64,000 nucleotides of DNA from Bettongia penicillata ogilbyi (lineage: Eukaryota; Chordata; Mammalia; Diprotodontia; Potoroidae): NCBI GenBank assembly GCA_023548195.1, contig JAJHZJ010000009.1:1779501-1843500 (forward strand), in the 5' to 3' direction. A program made the position numbers and the translations under genes. Positions 11,663 through 20,965 of this stretch are shown here, piece after piece. The notes below the pieces were generated by a model. It worked only from the letters and a program-made list of their open reading frames with translations. It ran no database searches and was not told where the DNA came from. Within the stretch, counting starts at the first letter, position 1. Each line of letters opens with the position of its first letter.

Positions 11663-11979
11663 TGCTTTGACAGAATTTAATTTGAATTACTTGAATCTAA
11701 ATAACTGGAATTAGGATTCCTAAACTGATTTATAAACTATACAGCTCACCTCACTCTAAAATTCTGTGATCTTTCTGGCACACAGATAAATGCAGACTAG
11801 GATTAGAGAGTGAGGAAAAAACGGTCTCGCTTCTAAATTTGTACTGAGATGCTAAAACGGTCACGAATAGACAAGGAGTAGGTTTGCGGTGCTGCGAGAG
11901 TGGAACGGGACCGAGCTACCTGAAGAGCGGCCGGACCAACCACAGCACAGTCGGAACTATTACCGGCAGTTACAAGAAC

Positions 11980-13158
11980 TTAGTCAAAAAGGCCAAAGCC
12001 CATGTCGTCGTCTGACTCCTCGGATTCCTCTTTCTTGACTTCCTCCTTCTTCTCCTCAGCTGAAAAGGAGTAAGACGATATGCATGGGTGAATATTTGAA
12101 CCGAACAGTGTACGGGAGCGAGCACGGTCTCGATCGCCCGCTCGCTCTGCCTCCCTCCCCCCAAACACCGGCATGCCGCACGGTCTGATCGCCCGCTCGC
12201 TCTGCCTCCCTCCCCAACACCGGCAGGTAACTGGCTGGTGCGTGCCCTCCCTGACCCCCCACAAGCCCTGTGGTCACCACCCCAGCTCGGAGGGGGAGGG
12301 GGTGCTCACCAGGGGCAGCGCCAGCCGCAGGCGCAGAGCCCCCCGCAGGAGCAGCGCCCGGCGCCGGGGCGGCTCCCCCCACTCCCACGTTGCAGATGAG
12401 AGTCCCGATGTCGATGTTGGCCAGGGCCTGCAACAAGGAGCGCAGTTTAGCGATCGGGCCGCTGCCTTCACTTCGGAGGGCACGACGGACACACCGAGAC
12501 TGAGACTCCCCCGGGGGAGCGCTCCGGGGCGGCCTCACCTTGGCGAACAGGCCGGGCCAGAAGGGCTCCACGTTCACGCCGGCCGCCTTGATGAGGGCGT
12601 TGATCTTGTCCTCCTGCAACGAAGCAGCGAGCCGCGGTCGGACGGCCGCCCCCCGGACAGCGCGGGCGGGGCGGGGCGGGGCTCCGCGGTCCGGCCGCCG
12701 CTGCCCCTGCCGCCCCGGGCCGGCCGCTCGGCCCGGCCTCGGCCTCATCCGTAAGACGGGGCCAGCGGCGGCCCGGAGCACCAGGCGCGGCCCGGACCGA
12801 GCACAACCCGAGGCGGTCGGGGGCGCCCTCGCCGCTGCCGGCCGTGCCCTCGGAAAGGGAGCCCCCGAGCCCCACCCCCTCCCGTACACTGAAGGGAACT
12901 GAGGCCCTGGCGAGCGACCTGCGCCGGGTCACAGGCGGGGCCGCGGTGTGTGGGGGAGGGGTCGGCCAGGACTTGAACCCACAGCCTCGGATTTCCGGCG
13001 CCGCGCTCTGCCCCCGGGCCGACCTTGCCGGGGAGGGGAGCGCGCCCCGCGGGCAGCCGGGGCCGGACCCGACCCCCGAGGCTCACCGTGACCGTGACCT
13101 CATCGTCGTGCAGGATGAGGGCCGAGTAGATGCAGGCGAGCTCCGAGACGGAGGCCAT
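11980..13158 (-). CDS. RPLP1L (provisional): RPLP1-like paralogue, complete four-exon gene
   Basis: A second full P1 stalk-protein gene, inverted relative to RPLP1. Coding exons (descending) are 13158-13087, 12613-12539, 12427-12310 and 12059-11980, with TAA at 11982-11980. They splice through GTGAGC/GCAG, GTGAGG/GCAG and GTGAGC/TTCAG in phases 0, 0 and 1, identical to RPLP1, giving 114 residues, the human length. It starts MASVSEL. Exon 2 encodes exactly the same 25 residues as RPLP1 through mostly different codons. Exon 3 differs (ALANIDIGTL against [10 protein letters not shown], and a different hinge). Exon 4 keeps [11 protein letters not shown] and has EEKKEEV in place of EEKKKEEA. All 25 codons of exon 2 end in G or C. 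There are no stops or frameshifts. Introns and a diagnostic 5' leader rule out a processed pseudogene. I infer a selected, functional gene; expression and whether it replaces P1 in some tissue are unknown. The symbol is my own placeholder. Confidence 0.93.
12060..13086 (-). other. Introns of the RPLP1 paralogue
   Basis: Introns are 13086-12614 (473 bases), 12538-12428 (111 bases) and 12309-12060 (250 bases). They are short and GC-rich and show no evident similarity to the RPLP1 introns, while all three positions and phases are conserved. This pattern fits an old duplication with a strong shift in base composition. Confidence 0.85.
12122..12231. repeat. Two-copy tandem repeat in the paralogue's intron 3
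   Basis: A unit of about 56 bases starting GCACGGTCT at 12122 recurs at 12178, with small indels. Both copies share GATCGCCCGCTCGCTCTGCC and ACACCGGCA. Confidence 0.8.
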
Positions 13159-13280
13159 TTCTGGGGCTGCCCGGCCTGGTGCTAGCCGCCGGCTGAAGCG
13201 AGCCTGAGCCCGAGCCTCACCCCAACTCGACCTTAGCTTCCTGGGAAGGACCCAGCACCTTGCAGGCTAACGGCGGGGCG
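13159..13280 (-). promoter_or_regulatory. 5' UTR and GC-box promoter of the RPLP1 paralogue
   Basis: Read on the minus strand, the leader contains the RPLP1 leader blocks: AAGGTGCT (about 13261-13254), GGAAGCTAAGG (13241-13231), GTTGGGGTGA (13227-13218) and GCCGGCGGCTAGCACC (about 13194-13179). Just upstream are GC boxes (GGGGCGGGGC type at about 13272-13286). No TATA-like box and no uninterrupted pyrimidine start corresponds to those of RPLP1. Confidence 0.65.
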
Positions 13281-13740
13281 GGGCGAAGCGGCGCGGCGCC
13301 TGCGCAGAGGCCCCGCCGACCGGAGCGCGCCGCTGGGCCTCACCGCGGATCGGCGCCCCGCGGCCAATCAGCGCCCAGCTCCGGGCGGAAAGGGCGGGGC
13401 GGATGCCTCCCGAAGGCCCGAGACCTGCTAGGGCCCGCCGCTGACAGAGGCTCTCGGGCCCTCGCCTTGCCTGCGCGTGAGCAGCCGCTAGGAGGCGGTG
13501 TTCCCCGCCGTTCTTTGCTCTGCACGTTTCCCTCTGCCTTAGGTTATCTCCCAAAGGCCTTAAAAAAACTGCCCGTGCGTCTCTCCATCTGTATTTGCTC
13601 ATTGCTGTCTTCTGACACAAATCATAATGAGGAGAGTTTTTCAGGGGGAAGCCCCGAGGGACTCCGAACCAGACGTCCGCCTCAGGCCGGAGGGAGGCAC
13701 CCCGGGGCTCCCGAGCCTGCGGGCCGTCAGGGCGGCGCCG

Positions 13741-13788
13741 CACTTCCGGCTGTCCTTCCGGTGCCTTCGCTCTTCCCGCCATCTCCGG
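13741..13788. promoter_or_regulatory. ETS/YY1-like motif cluster, candidate divergent promoter
   Basis: Within 50 bases there are two ETS-type CTTCCGG sites (13743-13749, 13755-13761) and a YY1-like CCGCCATCTCC (13776-13786), the combination seen at housekeeping promoters. It lies about 580 bases upstream of the paralogue's ATG. A donor-like GGTGAGTG sits at about 14447-14454 on the plus strand. No recognisable product follows. Confidence 0.35.
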
Positions 13789-14587
13789 TTGGGCGGTGCA
13801 GTGCCTGCGGGCACCGAGGGTCGGTCCGAAGCGGAGGGGCTGGGAAAGGCCCCCGACGCGGTGCGGAGCGGGGGGCGCCGCAGGCCCGGCCCGTCTACGT
13901 GCGGGGGTGGGCAGACCTCTGGTGCCCTGCGCCTGGGTCAGCGTGGCCGGGGCCGCGGGCCGTGCGCGGCCTCGCGGGGGTGCAGCCCGGGGACGCAGCC
14001 CGGGTCCAGCTGGGCCCCTGGGCCCGTCACTGGGAGCGTTCTCGGCACCCTGACCGAAGGGGCCCCTCCTCCAGGGAGCGCCCGCCGTCACCGACGCCTC
14101 GGGCCCGGCCCGCTGGAGCCCCCCAAGAGTCCCGCAGGCCGGGCGGCGCTCGGGCCGGGTCACGGGTGTGAAGTGGGGGAGGACGGCCGCGTGGGGCGCG
14201 CCAGCACAACACCCGCGAGACGAGGGGCCGGGCCGCGGCCTGGACCACGCGCCCCCCCCGCCCCCCCGCTGGGCGCCCCGGCGAAGTCTACAGTGACTTC
14301 ACGTGTAGACGGACCGACGGGAGACGCAGCAGGAAGAAGCGAGGGACCCGAGTAGCTTTGGGGAAGTCGGATGTAATAGCAATTACTGAAGGGGTTAGAA
14401 AGGGGTGTACGCACGGAGGTACATATGCACATAGAGAGGGGTCTCGGTGGTGAGTGCTAAAGGTTCGCTTTTTATAGAAATTGACTTTTGGGGCATACAA
14501 ATCTTTCAGATTCGGAATAGCAGGAATATTTATTATATCTTTAGGGACCATAGCAAAATGAAAGTTATCTACAAAAAGGGCTTTGAA

Positions 14588-15158
14588 AGGAAGAATTAAA
14601 AATTAGATTAAATAATTTAATCCTAAATATTGGATGAATCAGAAAACCAAAATCGTAATTTTGTCAAAGAAAATTACAACAGTTAGACAGTATACAAAAA
14701 ACATTTGGATGCAACCAAGTCAGTCTTCATGGGAATTACATCCTTTTCAACAAAAGAAAGAACAGATGAATGAATTGGATATGCAGCTGAAAAAAAAAAT
14801 TCTAGCAAAGCAGTGTATCAAAACCTTCAACTGAATGCCAAAATAGAAATCTTGAAAATTAAAGAGATTGAAAATTTGAAAGCAAAAAAACCCTATTCAC
14901 TGATAGATAAAACCAGGAGCTTAAAAAAAACCCAACAAATGAAGTAAATGACTGATTTGATTTTTGGAAAGCAAGGAAAAGCAATTTGCCAGAAAAAAAT
15001 CAAAATAGAAGAATTAATAACAAATGCATAGGGATGAAAAATATTAAATATAATATTGGCAATGAAGCTATAGTAACATAATTAAAATTATACACTATGA
15101 TCAGGTTAAATGTATATCAGGAATGAAGGGTTGGTTTAACACAAAGGAAAACTATAAA
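14588..15158 (+). repeat. Old L1 ORF2 fragment
   Basis: Contains decayed sense matches to the L1 ORF2 relic of the window: 'NELDMQLKK' near 14767, and 'HYDQVK...GWFNT' near 15095-15140, as in '[18 protein letters not shown]' of the L1 at 33.4 kb. Many stops. It is interrupted by the hAT element at 15167. Confidence 0.55.
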
Positions 15159-15166
15159 CATTAAAC

Positions 15167-15366
15167 CAGTGGTGGGAAACCTGTTGCCTTGAGGCCCATG
15201 TGGCCATCTAGGTCTTTGAGTGCAGCTTTTGACACAGTCCAAGTTTTATAGAATAAACCCTTTTATTAAGGGGATTTGTTCTGTGAATTTGGATTCAGTT
15301 AAAGGGCTGCACTTGAGGACCTAGAGGGCCACATGTGACCTTGAGGCCACAGTTTCCCCACCTCTG
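15167..15366. mobile_element. Short non-autonomous hAT-type DNA transposon, intact ends
   Basis: 200-bp element with terminal inverted repeats (CAGTGGTGGGAAAC at the left; the right end, on the complement, is CAGAGGTGGGGAAAC) and a perfect 8-bp target-site duplication CATTAAAC at 15159-15166 and 15367-15374. It has no coding capacity. Eight-base duplications and a CAG start are typical of hAT elements. It is inserted in an old L1. Confidence 0.8.
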
Positions 15367-15374
15367 CATTAAAC

Positions 15375-16620
15375 CATTTTAAGATAAAAACAATAAAAAT
15401 ACTTCATTCAGAGGAAAGTGAGAAGGATCAGGAGAACTATTTACAAAATACCCACCTTTTTGTAAGGAGAAATAACTTTGAAAGTCTTATGAAACTTGAT
15501 CAATAAAATGACTGAGGATGAAAGATGTTCTACACCTATTGATAAAAAGTCGATGGTCTCAAGGTGCAGAATGAGACGTACATTTTCAAACATGGCCAGT
15601 ATATGTGTGTGTGTGTATGTTGCTTAATTGCAGATTTATTTCATCAGCTGCTTTGTGTGTGTGTGATTTTGTCACATAGGAAGAGCTGGGAGGAAAGGAT
15701 TAACAATATGATTGTTTTAAAAAAGGACAAAAGATAAAAATAAACAAGGAAGTTCAAGAGAAACAGAAGCAGGATGGATTTGAAAGTAACATTCTGAATT
15801 TATTATATACTAAAAAGAAAAATTCTACATATAATAGAAATTCATGGTTTTATGCATCAACCTCATTATCCTATTTTATGTATGGAGATGCTTACTTTAT
15901 TTGGTATTTGTTAAATTCAGATTTAAAAAAATATCCTCTAACCCCAAATCCTAAAGCCCAATGAAACTGGCTTCAACTTCCGTCTTTGTAGCCCTTTGGT
16001 AAAAAATTGAACAACAGCAAGTCTAACACAAATCATACAGCTTCCTTATGGTTCTCTTTAAACTCTATGATATGCTGAAAGGTTTTTTTTAAAGTATTAA
16101 ATGAAAGAAAATCTTTATGATAAACTTTCAGAACACCTAGAACAGCAGTAAAGAATTTCTACCAGGGAAGAGGCTATTATTTTTTCAAATTTAAAACATT
16201 TAGGAAGAGAATTTCATGATAGGAATTTCTAAGCTGATTTATATTTTGGGAAATTCATTAAAACTGCTTGTTGCTAGGAGATAGAATTAGGAGAAAGGGA
16301 GTGGGGGGAATTTCAAAGAAGTAAATTTAAGCTATACCAGGGAAAACTTTCTAACCATCAGAGCAGATATTCTTAATGTGGGGTCCATCAACTTATATAA
16401 GTATTTTGACAATTGTATTTTGTATTAGTTTTTTAACTTTATAATCCTACGTATTTTATTTTACGCATTTAAAAACATTAGTCTGAGAAGGCGTCCATAG
16501 GCTTTACCAGACTGCCAACGGGGTCCATGGTACAAGAACAGTTGAGAGTCACCAGACAATCACTGTACCTTTGAAGGTAATACACTCCCCTTCATTAGAA
16601 ATCTTGAGGGAGCACTACAT
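15375..16620. other. AT-rich spacer with unassigned repeat debris
   Basis: No supported gene. The stretch around 15420-15760 has the feel of an old retroelement tail ('gatggtctcaaggtgcagaa', 'catggccag'), but I cannot name the family. The remainder to 16.6 kb is unassigned. Confidence 0.4.
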
Positions 16621-16629
16621 GTCCATTTG

Positions 16630-16805
16630 TCAGAGATTATTTATCTAGAGCTGCAATGAAGCGAAAATGCCATCTAGTTCATTCACCCTCCCAGTATGAT
16701 GAAACAGGGGCCCAGAGTTAAGGTTTTTGCCCAAGGTCACACAGGTATTCAGTACAAGAGTGAGGTTTGAACCCAGCTCTTCTGATTCTACTTAGAGCTA
16801 CCATC
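16630..16805 (-). repeat. MIR-type CORE-SINE, antisense
   Basis: Shows the antisense blocks 'gatgaaacaggggcccagag', 'cccaaggtcacacagg' and 'gaacccagctcttctgattc'. Confidence 0.55.
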
Positions 16806-16934
16806 TTTTGTTTTGTTCTTCCCTGGGTGTTGTAGGTGTTCTTGGTCAGGTATGCCTTGGACCAAATGGTCTTTTTCCTTTTCTCAATGTAACACTAAGC
16901 ATTTATTTATTCAGTGCTTACTATGTGGCAGGTA

Positions 16935-17362
16935 CTTTATTTTTTAAATATTTGATTTATTTTCAGTTTGCAACATTTCCATAAAATTTGATCTCCCCGT
17001 TTTTCCCCCCTCCCCAAGACAGCATTCAGTCTTATATGGGCTCTACACATACATTCCTATTAAAAACATTTTCACATTAGTCATATTGCATAAAAGAATG
17101 ATAACAAGTGGGAGAAACCATGAGAAAAAACAAAACAACAGAGAAAACAGTCTGTGTTCCAAGTCCATAATTCATTCTGTGTTCCAAGTCCATAATTCTT
17201 TCTCTGGCTATGGATGGCATTTTGCATCATGGGTCTTTTGGGAAGGTTTTAGGTCCTTGCATTGCTGAGAAGGGCTAAGTCCATCAGTCAGTCATTGCAC
17301 ACTGTGGCTGTTCGTGTGTACAATGTTCTGGTTCTTCTCATTTTACTCAGCATCAGTTCATG
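16935..17362 (-). mobile_element. 5'-truncated L1 3' end
   Basis: About 430 bases collinear with the 3' end of the full-length L1 at 30850-31340: a T-rich (antisense A-rich) end, 'ccccaagacagcatt', 'ctacacatacattcctatta', then 'actcagcatcagttcat'. Antisense orientation, non-coding. Confidence 0.7.
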
Positions 17363-17369
17363 ATCTTAA

Positions 17370-17780
17370 GGGTCCCTGCCAAATCTGAGGTTCTATGAAT
17401 ATCATGGGAAGGGCTTTTTTATGTGCTCCATCACTCAGCTGAATTGAGAATCCTAAATCTCTTTGGTAGAGGAAGTTTTCAAGGAAATTCCTTTTCTCCT
17501 GGGTGACGCTGGCTTTGTGCTGCCCTTCTGTGGCAAGTCTTTGAAATGGTGAGTTAGGTTGCTGGCTGACTAGCTTGCTGGGCCTCTCTAGATCCTTCAG
17601 TTGTTGGGGCAGATTTAATGAAGGAATCCAGTGTGGTCTATGGTGCCTAGAGAGATGGGTCAGGTGAGCCCAGGATGAATGCAGGATGTCCCCCAGGCAC
17701 ATATGTAGATGTGAGAGCTTATGAATCTGAGTTGGAAGAAGGTATGAAGTATTGCTTAAGAATTGACATGGGATCAATAG
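17370..17780. other. Intergenic, no gene seen
   Basis: Open frames on both strands (for example 17358-17813 minus) show no recognisable domain. Confidence 0.4.
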
Positions 17781-17784
17781 TAGG

Positions 17785-18000
17785 TACTGAAAGAGAAACA
17801 GTAAGAGCTTCAAGAGAGATCAGAACTATCTCAAGACAGGATGGGCTGCTTTGGGGTGAAATGGGTTCCCTTTCACTAGAGGTCTTCAAGTGCAGACTGG
17901 ACATAGGAGTGGGGGTGACCTGCTGGCAATGTTGCAGCAGGGATTCACATTGAATCAGACTAGATGACCTCTGAAGTTCCTTCCAATTCTAGGATTCTCT
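17785..18000 (+). repeat. L3/CR1-like LINE 3' end
   Basis: 'gaggtcttcaagtgcagact' followed by 'gactagatgacctctgaagt' and 'ccttccaattctaggattct' is the characteristic end of old CR1/L3-type LINEs in mammals. A shorter match lies at 48.08-48.14 kb. Confidence 0.45.
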
Positions 18001-18299
18001 TGGGCTCCACATGTAAAACTCTCTGGAACCCAATGACTTTCATACTGTATCTATGTGAAAACAGAACCTGACTGTCTGTGCCAAAATCATGCCTACCAAA
18101 GGTCTGGGACCATTATTCGATCTAGGGGCTTTGTAAATGGGTTCAAGAGCACTTCTACCTGCGTAGGTCATATCTCTTCTTTGCCTTAGTATGTAGTCTT
18201 GGAAGGTTGCTGTGTCTCGAAAAATTCACCACCCAGTGATGTTCCTTTCTGAATTTAGCAAGGCAGTTTCTTGGATGATAAGTATACAGTGCATCATTG

Positions 18300-18469
18300 G
18301 ACCTATACTGGAGGCTGTGTGGTACAATGAAAAGAGTACCACATTTGGAGTCAAAGAAACCAAGTTCAAATTCTGACTGTCAGTTACTATATGTGTTATC
18401 TTAGATAAATTACTTAACCTCCTTGGGCCTCAGTTTCCTCATCTGTAAAACAAGAGGGTTGAACTAGAC
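18300..18469 (+). repeat. MIR/Ther-1-type CORE-SINE
   Basis: Blocks 'ggagtcaaagaaaccaagtt', 'gataaattacttaacctcc' and 'cctcagtttcctcatctgta' in order. It is cut by the hAT element inserted near its 3' end. Confidence 0.6.
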
Positions 18470-18664
18470 TAGGGATGGGGAACCTTAAGGTCACATGTGG
18501 CCCTCTAGGTCTTCAAGTGCAGTCCTTTGACTGAATCCAACTTCATAGACCAAATCCCCTTAATAAAGGGATGTGTTCTGTAAAATTTGAACCCTGTCAA
18601 AAGGCTACACCCAAGAACCTAGAAGGCCTCAGGTGGTCTTGAGGCCACAGGTTTCTCACCCCTG
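18470..18664. mobile_element. hAT-type short transposon, second copy
   Basis: Same family as 15167-15366: ends AGGGATGGGGAACC and complement CAGGGGTGAGAAACC, with a near-perfect 8-bp duplication (AACTAGAC at 18462-18469, GACTAGAC at 18665-18672). It sits inside a MIR copy. Confidence 0.7.
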
Positions 18665-18774
18665 GACTAGACAGTTTCTTAAGGTCTTCTTTAGATTTGA
18701 GAATTTATCTAGCATGGCAGGTCCTGTCAGAGCCTGAATTCTATGGCATAACCTAGACCACCACCATCAGTGCT

Positions 18775-18940
18775 GATGATAATACATTTTTTTTATGTGC
18801 TTACTCTGTGCCAGGTATTGGGCTATGAATTGGTGATACAAACATAAGCAAGACAGTTTCTACTCTCAGGGAACTTATGTTCTAATTGGAAGACAACACA
18901 CACACACACGAGCACACACACACACACACACACAATCTAG
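18775..18940. repeat. L2-like tail followed by (CA)n
   Basis: 'gtgcttactctgtgccaggt', 'ttgggctatgaattggtgat' and 'cagggaacttatgttcta' match an L2/L3 LINE end. A (CA)n tract with one interruption follows at about 18896-18933. Confidence 0.5.
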
Positions 18941-19058
18941 AAAGGAAAGCTAGAAAGTGAGAGAGAGGGTGGCTTATGTTCAATGGTATGGCTTGGAAAT
19001 AGGAAATGATGTGGCTTCTGGCAAGATAAGGTGAGAGCTTGCCTATGAGAGCCCAGGT

Positions 19059-19670
19059 TCAGAGTTCAAGGTTTTGAGAAGAGGATAAGGAGGATGGCCA
19101 GAAGATAGAGGAGCAGATTATCTTCAGGAACCTGCTCCTTGTCACTCTCACCAAAGCAGTTTTCCTACTCAAGAGCTCTGCACTCCAGAGGCCCAAGGCT
19201 CTCCATTTAGAGGAATTGGGCACAACGAAACCGTGACGTTGCACCAAACATCTGTGCCCATGCTGCCAGGTTGACGGCAGTTCATCATCAGTTTGGACAG
19301 CCCTCAGCCCTCTCCGGTGTACAGAGTCATCAAAGTAGATGTAGTACCCACTTCTGCTGGGGGCTTCTTCTCCAGCTATCAGGGTAACAGCGACTCTAGG
19401 GAGAATGTCCCTATGTCCCACCCTGAAGAGGGGCCTAATCTAGGAATAGGAATGAAAGAGAAAGCAAAAGGAGAATGGATGCTTCACTGAGAAGGACGCT
19501 GGCATGCAGAGTGGCTTAGGAAGGGGGGCCCAGGAGACCCGAGTGGGATCCAGCTTTCATACACATTGCATGGCACTAATAAAGATTGTTTTGTTTTAGT
19601 GGGAAAAAGAACAACAAGCAAACCACCCTTTAGAAATGACGGGGAAGTGGCCAAATAAATGATTTAAATT
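19059..19670. other. Repeat-poor stretch with an unrecognised open frame
   Basis: A minus-strand frame (19421-19059, about 120 codons) starts with Met and includes 'GYYIYFDDSVH', but I cannot match it to a family and it shows no flanking splice sites. An AATAAA lies on the plus strand near 19580. It could be an old retrocopy or chance. Confidence 0.2.
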
Positions 19671-19679
19671 TGTTGAGGG

Positions 19680-19920
19680 TAATAACAACAGAACAGCTTA
19701 CATTTATGTAGTATTTTCAAGTTGGCCAAGTGGTTTACATGCCTTATCACATTTGCAACTCACAACAGCCTGGGAGAAGGTGCTTCAGCTATTACCATCT
19801 GCATTTTACAGAAGAAGGTACTGAAGTTCAGAGTGGTTAAATATGACCATCTTCATGTAGGTAGATTTGAACTCAAGTCTTTTGATTCCATGTCCAATAT
19901 GCTATGCACCAGGCTATAGC
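19680..19920 (-). repeat. MIR3-type SINE, antisense
   Basis: 'gcttacatttatgtagtatt', 'tgcattttacagaagaaggt' and 'gatttgaactcaagtctttt' in order. Confidence 0.55.
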
Positions 19921-20439
19921 TCTTGCTTGTAAGTGTGGAGTTGGGCCCAGTCTTCTGAGCTGTCTAGTATTGAGGCTGTCTGGGTGGAGCTAAATATGGA
20001 GAAAATGATGACATTCCCCACAAAATAACTGGTGCTCGTCCTGCCCTGGGACAAGGGTGGTAGTCATTCCATTCAGTAACCCAGGAGCAAACCAAGGAGA
20101 AAGACATGTTTGCACACTTGCTCCTCCCACAGTCAAGTGGAAAAGAGAAACAGTTTGACTTGCTCTCATCTCCCAGGTAATGCCGTTCACACAATTGACT
20201 TTTTCTCTTTAGATCCTCAAATCTATTTTATGTTTAAAATAAAATTTAAGAAGGGTGTATGAAAGATCTTTTTTCTTCTTAAGCACTCTGAGTTTATGTA
20301 CAATCACAAAGGTGGACCTGAATTTCTTTGTCACATAAGAGGTTTAAAGAGGCTGGCACCACTGGTATATACACAGTTTTTCTGGCCAAAATGTAGAAAC
20401 TTAGTGAGCTTCTCTAGAGACTAGTCATAACCTTTATGA

Positions 20440-20712
20440 ATGAGAAGCAGCCAGGTGGTATACTGGATAGAGTATGTGACTTGGAGTCAAGAAGTCCTGG
20501 GTACAAATCCACTCTCAGGTACTCACTAGTTGAGTAAGGGGCGTGACCCTCGGCAAGACACATAATCAATCTTAGCCTCAGTTTCTTTATCTGTAAAATG
20601 GAGATTGTAATAGCACTTAACTCATAGAGTTGTGAGGATCAAGTGAGATAGCCTATGTTAAGTGCCTTGCAAAGCTTAAAATGCTATATAAATGGTAACT
20701 AGTATTAATAAA
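20440..20712 (+). repeat. Near full-length MIR/Ther-1 CORE-SINE
   Basis: Head 'agcagccaggtggta', then 'ggagtcaagaagtcctgggt', 'cctcagtttctttatctg' and the CORE tail 'agttgtgaggatcaagtgag', ending 'gctatataaatggtaact'. Confidence 0.7.
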
Positions 20713-20829
20713 GTCATGGAGAAGTTAATTTTTAGAGGTGGTAGCTGTCAAAAGAGCAAAACTAGCTTGATTTGTTGGTTTTGTCATCCAACAGCAACCA
20801 GGACCCTGCTGGACAAAGTCTCTTAGACG

Positions 20830-20965
20830 TAGATTTAGCATTGACATTCATCCATCAAGCAGTTAATTAATCACCCACTGTGTACCATTCACTGGGATGA
20901 GTACTAGACGTACAAAGACAAAAAGAAGATAATCCTTACTCTCAAGAAACTTATATTTCTTTAAA
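20830..20965. repeat. L2/L3-like LINE tail
   Basis: 'cactgtgtaccattcactgg', 'gtactagacgtacaaagaca' and 'ctctcaagaaacttatat' match the repeated LINE end found at 27.5, 57.5 and 60.1 kb. Confidence 0.45.

Larger units (their letters stand above)
12270..14340. promoter_or_regulatory. CpG island spanning the RPLP1 paralogue and its upstream flank
   Basis: Very GC- and CpG-rich DNA across exons 1-3 of the paralogue and a further kilobase upstream, interrupted by a short AT-richer stretch near 13540-13640. High CpG retention argues for germline hypomethylation and promoter activity. The long open frames on both strands here (13260-14171 plus, 13267-14163 minus) are low-complexity Arg/Ala/Pro/Gly products of composition. 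Confidence 0.75.

Noticed and set aside
12056..12889. 277-codon minus-strand frame containing exons 2 and 3 of the P1 paralogue as one reading frame
   Set aside because: It reads through two introns with perfect splice sites. The exon structure identical to RPLP1 is the better model.
11980..13158. Paralogue as a processed pseudogene
   Set aside because: It has three introns at conserved positions and a shared 5' leader, and lacks frame lesions or a poly(A) tract.
13260..14171. 303-codon plus-strand open frame (and a 298-codon minus-strand partner)
   Set aside because: Low-complexity Arg/Ala/Pro/Gly translation in a CpG island, open on both strands at once; a composition artefact with no domain.
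19059..19421. 120-codon minus-strand frame as a real gene
   Set aside because: No family recognised, no splice context and no conservation evidence available; kept only as an unrecognised stretch.
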